A stretch of 54,442 nt of DNA. Origin: Candidatus Cloacimonadota bacterium. Lineage in GTDB: Bacteria > Cloacimonadota > Cloacimonadia > JGIOTU-2. Made by a program: the position numbers and the translations under genes. Below the pieces are notes generated by a model. That model had not been told where the DNA came from and searched no databases. It saw only the letters and a program-made list of their open reading frames with translations. Location: contig JAFGDR010000059.1 of NCBI GenBank assembly GCA_016932035.1, positions 1 to 54,442 on the forward strand, read 5' to 3'. Below, in pieces: positions 1 to 8,904 of the stretch; the first letter of the stretch is position 1; every line of letters starts with the position of its first letter.

Positions 1-1808
1 ATTTCATTTCTGGCAGAAGCATAACTGAAATCTTTTACAACACCGATAACCTGTCCGTATTGTGTTTTTTTTCCAATCGGATCTTTCCAGCCAAAGAGTT
101 TTACAAGAGCTTCATTCACGATGAAATCGATTGAACCTTCCGGAGTTCGATCAATGATAAAATTTGTGCCAGCTACAATCGGGATACCCATTGTTTCCAG
201 GAAATTTTTGTCAGCATAAAGCATTCGATTGGCATGAATTTCCATTTCTCCGTTTTCGGTTTCCCATTCGAAAGCCAGCCCGGAAAGTCCTCTGCCAATT
301 GTTGAACCGGAAAATCCTGCGCTAACGACGTTATGATGGTCCAAAATTGCATCTCGGAAAGCGGGAAACTTCTGCATAAGTTCTTCATTAGATGAGTAGA
401 TCATCAGAACATTTTCCTTCTGGAAACCCAGATCGAGTCTTTGCATGAATTCGATCTGCTGTCGCATGAAAAGAGTTAGAATAACCGCAGCAATGGAAAC
501 TATGAATTGAAATGAGACCAGGGCATTACGGAAAAATTGACCAGCTTTGTCTTTCTTTAAACTACCTTTCAAAGATGAGATCGGTTTCAAATGAGAAAGA
601 TAGAAGGCCGGGTATAAACCGGAAAGAAATCCCACCAGAAGTGTGATGAGAATCGAACCTCCCAACAGGATCGGGTTATGTAAAAGATCAATCTGCAGAT
701 TTTTATTTATCAATTCATTGAATGGAGTTATCTTGAGTACAAGCTCCACTAAAATAAAGCCAATGATCAAAGCCAGGAAAGAAAGAATGATAGATTCACC
801 CAGAAATTGGCTGATCAATTGTTTTTTCTCTGCGCCCAGAACCTTTTTCATGCCGATCTCGCGAGTTCTGTTGCCAGCTCTGGAAGTTGCCATGTTGACA
901 TAATTTATACATGCGAGGATCAGGATAAATAGACCTATCGAAGCAAAACCAAACAGGAATCTGCGATTGGCATCCGAAAATCTTTGATTGATGGTAGATT
1001 TGAGATAAATATCAGTGAGCGGCTCTACTACTGCAACATATTCGATTCTGTCAATATCGATCATTTCTCTCTGGTAGAAATTCTTAAATTTTTGAGAGAA
1101 CTCCTCGGGAGTGAAGTTTTCTGCGAACAGAAAATAGGTAAAAAACGACATACCCCCGCCCAGAACGCGCGGTGAGTAGATCTCTTCCAGGTTCTTAGTA
1201 TGCAAATATGAATTCAAAGAAATGAGTCCGGAAAATTTGAGATGAGAATTATCCGGTAAATTTTTGATGACCCCGGTAATTTCGTAGATTTCGTTATCAA
1301 TTTCCATCTCTTTTCCTATCGGATTTTGTTTGCCAAAGTATTTACTGGCTAAATCTTCTGTGAGTACAATAGTATTAGGCCTTTCCAGAGCATCTGTGCT
1401 GTTGCCGTATAAGAAAGGATATGTAAATACACGGAACACACTGTTATCAATCATCAACAGGTTATCTTCATATAAGGTTTTTTCATTGGCTTTCACCAGC
1501 ATATTCCCGGCATAAACACAGCGGACATACTCTTCAATTTCCTGCATTTCATGTTGAAAAAGCGGACCCACTGCTAAATTGCAGGTGGTTTGAGTGCTAT
1601 TGATACCACCGATGGTCATGTTCACGCCATAACGATAGATCCTGTCAGCATTTTCGTGGTGTCTGTCGCAGGAAAGCTCATTTTGCACAAACAGCAAAAC
1701 CAGAATACTGCAACACAAACCGAGTGCTAGGCCGGTAATGTTCAAAATAGAATGAAATTTGTCCTTCAATATGATCCTGATTGCCTGCTTTATATTTTGT
1801 TTGATCAT
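1..1808 (-). CDS. FtsX/MacB-type ABC permease, C-terminus cut by window edge
   Basis: An open frame of 602 codons runs from an ATG at 1808 to the window edge without a stop; it lacks the end of the second periplasmic domain and the last three membrane segments. It begins MIKQNIKQAIRIILKDK, then the first membrane segment (about residues 18-40) with NITGLALGL. The first FtsX block follows at about residues 290-410, with the coupling motif TREIGMKKVLG near 314 and a GLYPAF motif. A fifth segment starts near 425, and the second periplasmic domain reaches its IGVVKDF motif just at the edge. The start is supported by a GGAG site that overlaps the stop codon of the preceding gene; the gap is 9 nt. 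It is the seventh permease of operon B. The Lys in place of Arg in GMKK is unusual among its neighbours. Confidence 0.93.
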   Translation of the reverse strand, partial: MIKQNIKQAIRIILKDKFHSILNITGLALGLCCSILVLLFVQNELSCDRHHENADRIYRYGVNMTIGGINSTQTTCNLAVGPLFQHEMQEIEEYVRCVYAGNMLVKANEKTLYEDNLLMIDNSVFRVFTYPFLYGNSTDALERPNTIVLTEDLASKYFGKQNPIGKEMEIDNEIYEITGVIKNLPDNSHLKFSGLISLNSYLHTKNLEEIYSPRVLGGGMSFFTYFLFAENFTPEEFSQKFKNFYQREMIDIDRIEYVAVVEPLTDIYLKSTINQRFSDANRRFLFGFASIGLFILILACINYVNMATSRAGNRTREIGMKKVLGAEKKQLISQFLGESIILSFLALIIGFILVELVLKITPFNELINKNLQIDLLHNPILLGGSILITLLVGFLSGLYPAFYLSHLKPISSLKGSLKKDKAGQFFRNALVSFQFIVSIAAVILTLFMRQQIEFMQRLDLGFQKENVLMIYSSNEELMQKFPAFRDAILDHHNVVSAGFSGSTIGRGLSGLAFEWETENGEMEIHANRMLYADKNFLETMGIPIVAGTNFIIDRTPEGSIDFIVNEALVKLFGWKDPIGKKTQYGQVIGVVKDFSYASARNE

Positions 1809-1817
1809 GCATTCTCC

Positions 1818-4229
1818 TTATTCGTATTTTATAACTTCTGCTGGGTTCGTATGTGCTGCTCGTATTGTTTGGAAACTGACGGTGAGTAATGAGATAAGCA
1901 ACGTTATCACCATAGTCAAAATAAAAGAAGATACACCGACATTAATTCTGTACGCAAAGTTCTGTAGCCACTTATTCATTACAAACCATGCAATGGGCCA
2001 GGCAATGACGTTTGCGATCAGTACCCAACGGGTAAATTGATTGAAAAGACGGAAAGTAATGTTGCTTACACTCGCCCCAAGTACTTTTCGTATTCCGATC
2101 TCTCTTATCTTCTGCTGAGCCGTAAATGTGGCAAGTCCGTACAACCCAAGGCAAGCAATGACGATCGCAAGGAAAGAGAATATCTTGAAAAGCATTCCTG
2201 AACGGATCTCAGTTTGATGAAGATTCTCGAAATGTTCATCCAGGAAAAAGTATTGGAATGGCTGATTTACTGCAAGCTCTTCCCAAAGGTTCTTGATTTG
2301 ATCAATTGTTTGCTGGATGGTACCCGTTTTTGCCCTGACCACCATGAAATGACTGTAATGTGAGAATGGTGGAAGTAGTAAAATATTTGGTATTTCCTGC
2401 CTTAGAGAATTGAAATGATAGTCACCCACAACACCTATAACGGTTCGATACTCACTTTCTGCCACGTAATAAAGTTTTGTACCAATAGGTTTGTCAAGAC
2501 CTAAATTCTTCACTGCAGACTCATTGATGACACAAGCTGCAGAATCTCCAAGAAAATCTCGTGTATAATACCTGCCCTCTTTCAACTGAATTCCCATTGC
2601 TTCCAGATACTCATAATCACCAGAAATTTGTCGAAAATGAACCATATCCTGTGGACCAGCACCTTCCTTTTGAAGAGTATTCCCACTTGAACCTGTTCCC
2701 GGAATATGGCTTGTTATTGATGCAGCTACAACACCGGGAAATTTTCCTACTTCTTCCTTGAATGTTCCAAGTTTATCCCACAGGCTATATACTCTTTTGA
2801 TCACAAAAGTTTGTTCTTTATGAAATCCCAATTCTTTATTCTGGATATAATGAAGCTGATGTGAGATGACAAATGTGCAGATTATGATCATAATGGATAT
2901 TGCAAACTGGAAAAGCACAAGTCCATTACGCAGCCATGATTTTTTTCCTTTCTGAAGAATATTTCCCTTCAGCACTATTATGACTTTAAAAGATGAGATT
3001 ACAAGAGCTGAATAGATTCCTGAAATGAAACCCACAAGTAGAACGATAAGAAGTGAAAAGGGGATGATCGACAGTTGATTAAAGTAATGCTCAAGAGGAA
3101 TGCTTGAAAGATGCGAGAAATATGGAAGAACAATTTCAATGATAATGAGAGCGAGTACCATAGAAAGGAAGCTATATACGATCGATTCAAACAGCAGTTG
3201 TCTGAATATCTGCAAGCGGTATGAGCCCACAACCTTTCGGAGCCCAATCTCTTTAGCACGAGTTGCTGCTCGTGCAGTTGTCAGGTTCATGAAATTGACG
3301 CAGGCGATCAGCAGGATGAATATTGCAACGATCATAAAAACGATCACATACGTCATGCTGCCCCGAGGACCGTCAGATTCAGTTGTTCTCGGTTGTAAAT
3401 AGATATTTTTTACCGGATCAAGAATGTATCGGTAACGATTTCCTGTATTTTCCCATTCCTCAAATCCCATCCCAATTTCTTGCTCGACGATTGGACCTAC
3501 ATGTCTGTTTCTAAAATCAATGAGCTTTTTCTCGAAATCTTTCCAATCTGTTCCTTCTTTCAGAAGAATATATGTCGTAAGATTGTCATTGAGCCAGTAA
3601 GCATTACGAAAACTTCCAACTGCATCAGAACTTGTAATAAAATCATATTGCCAGTGAGAAGTTAGAGGTGCATCTTCTATAACACCAACTATTTCATAAT
3701 CCCAGTGACCGTCATAATTCAGAATTTTTCCTATAGCAGATTCATTTCCGAAGTATCTTCGTGCAGTAGATTCAGTAATGAATAGGGTATAGGGACGTGA
3801 CAGATTTTCACTTGGATCGCCGGTGATCACAGGAATAGTGAAAAGATCAAAAATTGTTGAATCTGCATAATATACTCGATCTTCAGTATGGTGCACATCA
3901 CCTTCCACCCAGCTGACAAGTTTATTTATTCCCTTGTAGAAGCGTGCCATATTAAGTACTTCGGGATAGTCTTCAACCAATGCAGGTCCCATGAGCCCGG
4001 AAGTGCTTGATCCCTTTCCTTCTGTATCACCCATTTTTATGTCCAGGCCTAATCTGTAGAGATTTTCATAATGCTCATTATGTTTATCATAACTTGTTTC
4101 GTGATGTACCCAGAGCATGATGAGAATAAAGCATGCCATCCCGATTGCAAGTCCGGTAATATTCAGAAACGCATAAATCTTATGACGTTTAATATTACGC
4201 CAAGTGAGCAATAAGTATTGTTTAAACAT
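1818..4229 (-). CDS. FtsX/MacB-type ABC permease (operon B, sixth)
   Basis: 803 residues, full length. The first membrane segment carries NITGLAIGMACF (about residues 23-45). Periplasmic domain 1 follows, then the first FtsX block from about 300 with RAKEIGLRKVVG near 325. Periplasmic domain 2 spans about 470-680, with LYYVAE, IGVVGDYHF and FFLDEHF motifs. The second FtsX block has REIGIRKVLG near 707. The usual SYPAF turn after the third or fourth segment has become IYSALVISSFK, a departure from the family. It ends NPAEVIKYE. A GGGGAG site lies 14 nt downstream of the previous stop. It presumably pairs with one of the two small ATPases of operon A, since no ATPase is visible in operon B; that pairing is inference. 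Confidence 0.96.
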   Translation of the reverse strand: MFKQYLLLTWRNIKRHKIYAFLNITGLAIGMACFILIMLWVHHETSYDKHNEHYENLYRLGLDIKMGDTEGKGSSTSGLMGPALVEDYPEVLNMARFYKGINKLVSWVEGDVHHTEDRVYYADSTIFDLFTIPVITGDPSENLSRPYTLFITESTARRYFGNESAIGKILNYDGHWDYEIVGVIEDAPLTSHWQYDFITSSDAVGSFRNAYWLNDNLTTYILLKEGTDWKDFEKKLIDFRNRHVGPIVEQEIGMGFEEWENTGNRYRYILDPVKNIYLQPRTTESDGPRGSMTYVIVFMIVAIFILLIACVNFMNLTTARAATRAKEIGLRKVVGSYRLQIFRQLLFESIVYSFLSMVLALIIIEIVLPYFSHLSSIPLEHYFNQLSIIPFSLLIVLLVGFISGIYSALVISSFKVIIVLKGNILQKGKKSWLRNGLVLFQFAISIMIIICTFVISHQLHYIQNKELGFHKEQTFVIKRVYSLWDKLGTFKEEVGKFPGVVAASITSHIPGTGSSGNTLQKEGAGPQDMVHFRQISGDYEYLEAMGIQLKEGRYYTRDFLGDSAACVINESAVKNLGLDKPIGTKLYYVAESEYRTVIGVVGDYHFNSLRQEIPNILLLPPFSHYSHFMVVRAKTGTIQQTIDQIKNLWEELAVNQPFQYFFLDEHFENLHQTEIRSGMLFKIFSFLAIVIACLGLYGLATFTAQQKIREIGIRKVLGASVSNITFRLFNQFTRWVLIANVIAWPIAWFVMNKWLQNFAYRINVGVSSFILTMVITLLISLLTVSFQTIRAAHTNPAEVIKYE

Positions 4230-4243
4230 TATCTCCCCTTTGT

Positions 4244-6568
4244 TTATTCATATTTTATGACATCCGAAGGATTAGTATTTGCAGCTCTAAAAGTTTGAAA
4301 ACTTACTGTTAAAGTTGAGATGAGTAATGCAATCAATCCCGAAATAATAAATATCCAGACGTCGATCCCTGTTTTATACGCAAATCCTTCTAGCCACTTT
4401 TTCATGACTAAATATGCAAGAGGACTTGCAATAATTACCGAAAGGAGCACCCATTTTAAAAAATTGCCTGAAAGCAGTATGATGATTTGATTGATGGATG
4501 AACCAAGGACTTTGCGAATACCGATCTCTCTTGTTCGCTGTTCAATCATAAACAATGAAAGACCAAACATGCCCATACAGGAAAGGATTATAGCGAGAAT
4601 GGTAAAATATTCGAAGATCTTACCAAAACGCATTTCAGCCCTATAGAGTAATGCTAAGTCGTCTTCTAAAAAAGCAATAGAAAATGGTTCGTTTGGGACA
4701 AAGTCTTTGAAGGTTTTCTCAATAAATTCTAAAGTTTGTTCAATGTTATAGGGGGCTAATTTTACATTCACAATATGTGTTTCGAGAGGAGAGTTATGAA
4801 CAACAATTGGTTCGATGCGATATTGCAGTTTTCTGAACGAGAAATCTTTCATGATACCTACAATTTCAAACCCTTCAAGTTCAAGTCCGATCGGATCGCG
4901 ACCTTGCCAGTCCAGTTCACGGACTGCAGTCTCATTGATAAGAATTGCGTTTGAATCTGCAATACTGTGTTTCAAAAAATCTCTTCCGCGGACGATCTCA
5001 ATGCCGTATGTGTCAACAAAATCCTCGTCAGCAGTGTAAAATTTGTAGGTTCCGATATCAAGACCATGCTGAAGGATCACATAGCCCAATTTTGTATAGG
5101 TATAAGAGACGGACCTAATATTGCTGTTTTTCAGGAGAGCATCTTTGAACACACCCTGCTTATCTTTTATTTCACCGGTTTGCTTAAAGGTCACGATAAA
5201 ATCTTTATCAAATCCCAGGTCTTTATGGGAGATAAAATGCAGCTGCTTGTAGATAATAATAGTTCCGATAATGAGAAAAACTGCCACGACAAATTGTATG
5301 ACGGTCAAAATTTTTCGTATCACAGCTCCTTTGCTGCCCTTGAGCTGTTCTCTTCGTAAAGCGCTGATTGGAAGTATGGAATTGTAGTATATCGCTGGAT
5401 ATAACCCTGCTAAGATACCGAGTAGAAAAACAAAAATAAAGTAGAGTAATATATTGATTGGAGTTACAATCGATGAGTGAATTTTAAACAAATTTTTCAG
5501 TCCGGGAAAGAGCAATGAAATTATTACTAATGCGAGCAACGATGCAATAAAACAAATGATAACCGATTCACCTAAAAACTGAAACAATATATTGCTTCTT
5601 CGCGCTCCAAGTGTTTTTCTCATCCCGATTTCTTTTGCTCTTTTCGTTGCTTTTGCTGTGGATAGGTTAACAAAATTGATACATGCGATAAGAATGATAA
5701 AGATTCCCGAAGCAAAGAAGATTTTTACTGTTTGTTCATTGCCATGAAGACTATAATCAAATTTGCTATCGTCAAAATAAATGTCTTTGAGCGGTGAAAT
5801 AAAAAAGGTCGTGGTTCGTTGTCCTTCATCAATCCAGCTTGTATGTTCATCATTGAGAAAGAAGTTTTCCATTTTTTTTATCAACGTTGAATGATCCACG
5901 TGTTCATTTACCAACAGATAGGTCACGTAGTTGCTGAAATACCAGTTTTGATTATCCCATCCCCAGCTTTGGATTGTGAAATCGAAGGATATGATACCAT
6001 CATTAAAAACCAGAGAACTCCTTGTGGGTAGATCTTTGATAATCGCTGTTACCGTAAGACCATATTCGTCTTCAATGTCCAGTATCTGCCCGATGGGATC
6101 GTCGTTGCCAAACAATTTCTTGCTGAATGATTCGGATAATACAATTGAGTTTGGATCAGACAATGCAGTTTGAAGATTGCCAGAAACAGGCTGAAGAGAG
6201 AAGATGTCGAAGATCGAGGGATCTGCAACACAGAATGTGCTGTTAATAGACTCATTATTATGAACGATATATGTTCTTAAGTAAGGGTAGAGTCGTGCAG
6301 TTGTTTCAATCTCAGGAATTTGTTCTTTGAGATATGCAGCAAGAGCAAGAGGTGTGACACCATATTTGTCGTTTACGTTTGGGCGATAGATTCGTTCGTA
6401 ATTTTCATTGTATCTATCAGCATTCGTTTCGTACGAAACATAGAATATTATCAAAGAAAACACAGCGATTCCAACAGCTAATCCGATTATGTTTATGAGC
6501 GAGAAACTTTTGTGTTTCCAAATTGTACGCAGTGTCGTCTTAAGATAATTTATTAGCAGATTGACCAC
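4244..6568 (-). CDS. FtsX/MacB-type ABC permease (operon B, fifth); start uncertain, possibly CTG
   Basis: 774 residues if read from the GTG at 6568, which directly follows the previous stop codon. That GTG has no ribosome-binding site in front of it. An AGGTGG site covers the stop/GTG itself and is spaced 5 nt from a CTG at 6559. Starting there the protein would begin M-LINYLKTTLRTIWKHK, matching the M-L-x-N-Y-L start of its paralogues, and the intergenic gap would be 9 nt like the other junctions. Domains: first segment with NIIGLAVGIAVF, first FtsX block with RAKEIGMRKTLG near residue 310, GLYPAI turn, second FtsX block with REIGIRKVLG near 679. Its periplasmic domains are slightly shorter than average for the array. 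It ends NPSDVIKYE. Confidence 0.93.
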   Translation of the reverse strand: MVNLLINYLKTTLRTIWKHKSFSLINIIGLAVGIAVFSLIIFYVSYETNADRYNENYERIYRPNVNDKYGVTPLALAAYLKEQIPEIETTARLYPYLRTYIVHNNESINSTFCVADPSIFDIFSLQPVSGNLQTALSDPNSIVLSESFSKKLFGNDDPIGQILDIEDEYGLTVTAIIKDLPTRSSLVFNDGIISFDFTIQSWGWDNQNWYFSNYVTYLLVNEHVDHSTLIKKMENFFLNDEHTSWIDEGQRTTTFFISPLKDIYFDDSKFDYSLHGNEQTVKIFFASGIFIILIACINFVNLSTAKATKRAKEIGMRKTLGARRSNILFQFLGESVIICFIASLLALVIISLLFPGLKNLFKIHSSIVTPINILLYFIFVFLLGILAGLYPAIYYNSILPISALRREQLKGSKGAVIRKILTVIQFVVAVFLIIGTIIIYKQLHFISHKDLGFDKDFIVTFKQTGEIKDKQGVFKDALLKNSNIRSVSYTYTKLGYVILQHGLDIGTYKFYTADEDFVDTYGIEIVRGRDFLKHSIADSNAILINETAVRELDWQGRDPIGLELEGFEIVGIMKDFSFRKLQYRIEPIVVHNSPLETHIVNVKLAPYNIEQTLEFIEKTFKDFVPNEPFSIAFLEDDLALLYRAEMRFGKIFEYFTILAIILSCMGMFGLSLFMIEQRTREIGIRKVLGSSINQIIILLSGNFLKWVLLSVIIASPLAYLVMKKWLEGFAYKTGIDVWIFIISGLIALLISTLTVSFQTFRAANTNPSDVIKYE

Positions 6569-8896
6569 CTATTCATACTTCAAAGATTTCACCGGATTTG
6601 AGTTTGCCGCGTTGATCGTTTTAAAGCTAATCGTAAGAAGGGCAATAAGCAAACTAATAAAACCTGAGAAAATAAAGATCAATGGATTGATAGAGGTGCT
6701 ATAAGCAAATCCTTGCAACCATTTGCTCATGAAATACCAGGAAGCAGGCCATGCGATAATATTTGCGATGATTATCCATCGAACGAACTGACGGGACAGC
6801 AACCATATGATACCAGTAACAGTGGATCCCATTGCTCTGCGGATTCCTATTTCGAGCTTTTTCTGTTCTGCAAGGAAAGATACAAGTCCAAAAAGTCCAA
6901 GACATGCAATAAAAATTCCAAGCCCTGCAAAGACGCGGAAAAGCACACCAGCTTTGATCTCCTCCTTGTATATTATGTTGAATGTTTCATCAAGAAATCT
7001 GTACTCAAAAGGAAAGTCGGGACATATATCATTCCAAACTTGCTTAATCGAATGAATTGCATTTTGTACATTGATATTTGATAGCTTTATAAGTGTAAAA
7101 TAGAAATAATCTGGTATATTTACTACGATCAAGGGTTCGCGTTCATACGTTAAAGGAAGAGAATTGAAATTATTTATTACTCCAATTATTGTCCATCCTT
7201 CGTCACCAAATTTCAGTCCGATCGGATCCTCAATCTGCATCATTTCGAGCGCAGCTTGATTGATAAGTACTGCATTCTCATCAGTTTGCATATCGTCTGA
7301 AAAACCTCTGCCATCAAGAATTTTCAGGTCAAGCGTCTCTAAAATATTTTTATCTGCAGAAAGAAAAGCAAAGGCAGAACCCTCATCTGTTTGCTTACCC
7401 TCCCAGGTAATACCTCTCATGATAGACCACACTTCAGTGGGAATGCTGGAAACTCGTGAGACTTGATAAATTCCTGATATCTGTTTGCAGGATTGCGTGA
7501 ATACATCAAACTTTTCTTCCAGATCTCGGTTCAATCTAAGATAGAGAAGGTTGTCTTTATCAAAACCAAGATCCTTATTTTTCATATAATCGAGTTGAGA
7601 GTAGATTATGCCTGTACCGATAATAAGGGCAACAGCAAGGGTGAACTGTACTACAACGATAACTGTGCGAAGTGAAATTCCTTTGATAAAGGATTTTGTA
7701 CCGGATTTAAAGATCTTTGTCGGTGCAAAAGAGGAAAGAGCAAAAGCAGGATAGCTTCCGGCAATAATTCCCACTCCGAATAGAATAATTGCATAGAGCA
7801 GTAAGATATTTGAATTGAAAACAGAAAATACAATTTTCCTGCCTACGATCTGTTCAAAGACCGGTAGAGACAGCTCTATCAGAATAAACGATAACAAACA
7901 GGCAATGAACGTATAGAAAACTGACTCTCCAATGAATTGAAACATCAATGAACTTTTCTTTGCCCCTGAAATTTTCCTCACACCCACCTCACGCGCACGT
8001 TTTGTGGCTTGCGCAGTTGCAAGGTTCATGAAGTTTATGCATGCGATGATAAGAATCAACACAGCGATACTGATAAAAATATAAATATATTTCTGGGTTG
8101 TTGGTTTACCATCAACTGAGTACAAATGAATGTTTCTTAAAGATTGTAATCTTGCACCGGATTGCTCTTCAAGGTTGTCCTTGAAGAGCTGATCGATTTT
8201 TGTCTGCAAGGCATCAATGTCTGTTCCCGGTTCGACGAGAATAAAAGTTTCCATCCAATGGGAGTACCAATTATTATAATCTTCCGTTTCAGCAGCAGTA
8301 TCCAGATGTACAATGAAATTGAAGTTATAATCAGAAAGCAGGGGAATATCTTCATACACTGCAGTGACCTGCATCTCGTCAGCATTGTTCAGGATCAAAA
8401 TCTTGCCGATAGGGGCTTCATCACCGAAATACTTTTGTGCTGAGGATTGAGAAATTGCAATCGAATGAACATCTCTGATCGGTTGTATCTTGTCTCCATC
8501 TATGATATTGATCGTAAAGATACTAAATATAGAAGGTGAAGCTCTGCACACATGTCTTTCGCGAAATACTTTTTCACCATATTTTATGATTGCTGAAGAT
8601 TCATACAGGTGCGTTGCCTGGATTACTTCGGGGAAACCCTCACGAATAGCTTGTTCAAGAGGATATGGGGTGGAATAATTAATATTCTCCTCACCATTCA
8701 TTGTATATACTTTATTTATCCTGTAAATGTCATCGACAAGTTCATTGTGCGTATTGAAATTCTTCTCTTCCTGAGTTATCACAAAGATCATTACTGCACA
8801 GGCTATGCCGACAGCAAGTCCAAGAATATTTATCAGAGAATATGTTTTATATCGTTTTATGTTTCTTAGGGCTGTTTTGAGATAGTTTCTTAACAT
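6569..8896 (-). CDS. FtsX/MacB-type ABC permease (operon B, fourth)
   Basis: 775 residues, starting MLRNYLKTALRNIKRYK at an ATG with an AAGGA site that overlaps the previous stop (8-nt gap). First segment with NILGLAVGIAC, first FtsX block with RAREVGVRKISG near residue 300, SYPAF turn, then a fifth segment inside QFTLAVALIIGTGIIYSQL. The second FtsX block has LEIGIRRAMGS near 680, where Arg-Ala replaces the common Lys-Val. The last 14 residues (AANSNPVKSLKYE region) match those of the next permease upstream (8905-11298), whereas the rest of the two C-termini differ, which hints at a local exchange between neighbours. Confidence 0.96.
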   Translation of the reverse strand: MLRNYLKTALRNIKRYKTYSLINILGLAVGIACAVMIFVITQEEKNFNTHNELVDDIYRINKVYTMNGEENINYSTPYPLEQAIREGFPEVIQATHLYESSAIIKYGEKVFRERHVCRASPSIFSIFTINIIDGDKIQPIRDVHSIAISQSSAQKYFGDEAPIGKILILNNADEMQVTAVYEDIPLLSDYNFNFIVHLDTAAETEDYNNWYSHWMETFILVEPGTDIDALQTKIDQLFKDNLEEQSGARLQSLRNIHLYSVDGKPTTQKYIYIFISIAVLILIIACINFMNLATAQATKRAREVGVRKISGAKKSSLMFQFIGESVFYTFIACLLSFILIELSLPVFEQIVGRKIVFSVFNSNILLLYAIILFGVGIIAGSYPAFALSSFAPTKIFKSGTKSFIKGISLRTVIVVVQFTLAVALIIGTGIIYSQLDYMKNKDLGFDKDNLLYLRLNRDLEEKFDVFTQSCKQISGIYQVSRVSSIPTEVWSIMRGITWEGKQTDEGSAFAFLSADKNILETLDLKILDGRGFSDDMQTDENAVLINQAALEMMQIEDPIGLKFGDEGWTIIGVINNFNSLPLTYEREPLIVVNIPDYFYFTLIKLSNINVQNAIHSIKQVWNDICPDFPFEYRFLDETFNIIYKEEIKAGVLFRVFAGLGIFIACLGLFGLVSFLAEQKKLEIGIRRAMGSTVTGIIWLLSRQFVRWIIIANIIAWPASWYFMSKWLQGFAYSTSINPLIFIFSGFISLLIALLTISFKTINAANSNPVKSLKYE

Positions 8897-8904
8897 GAAG
8901 TTCC

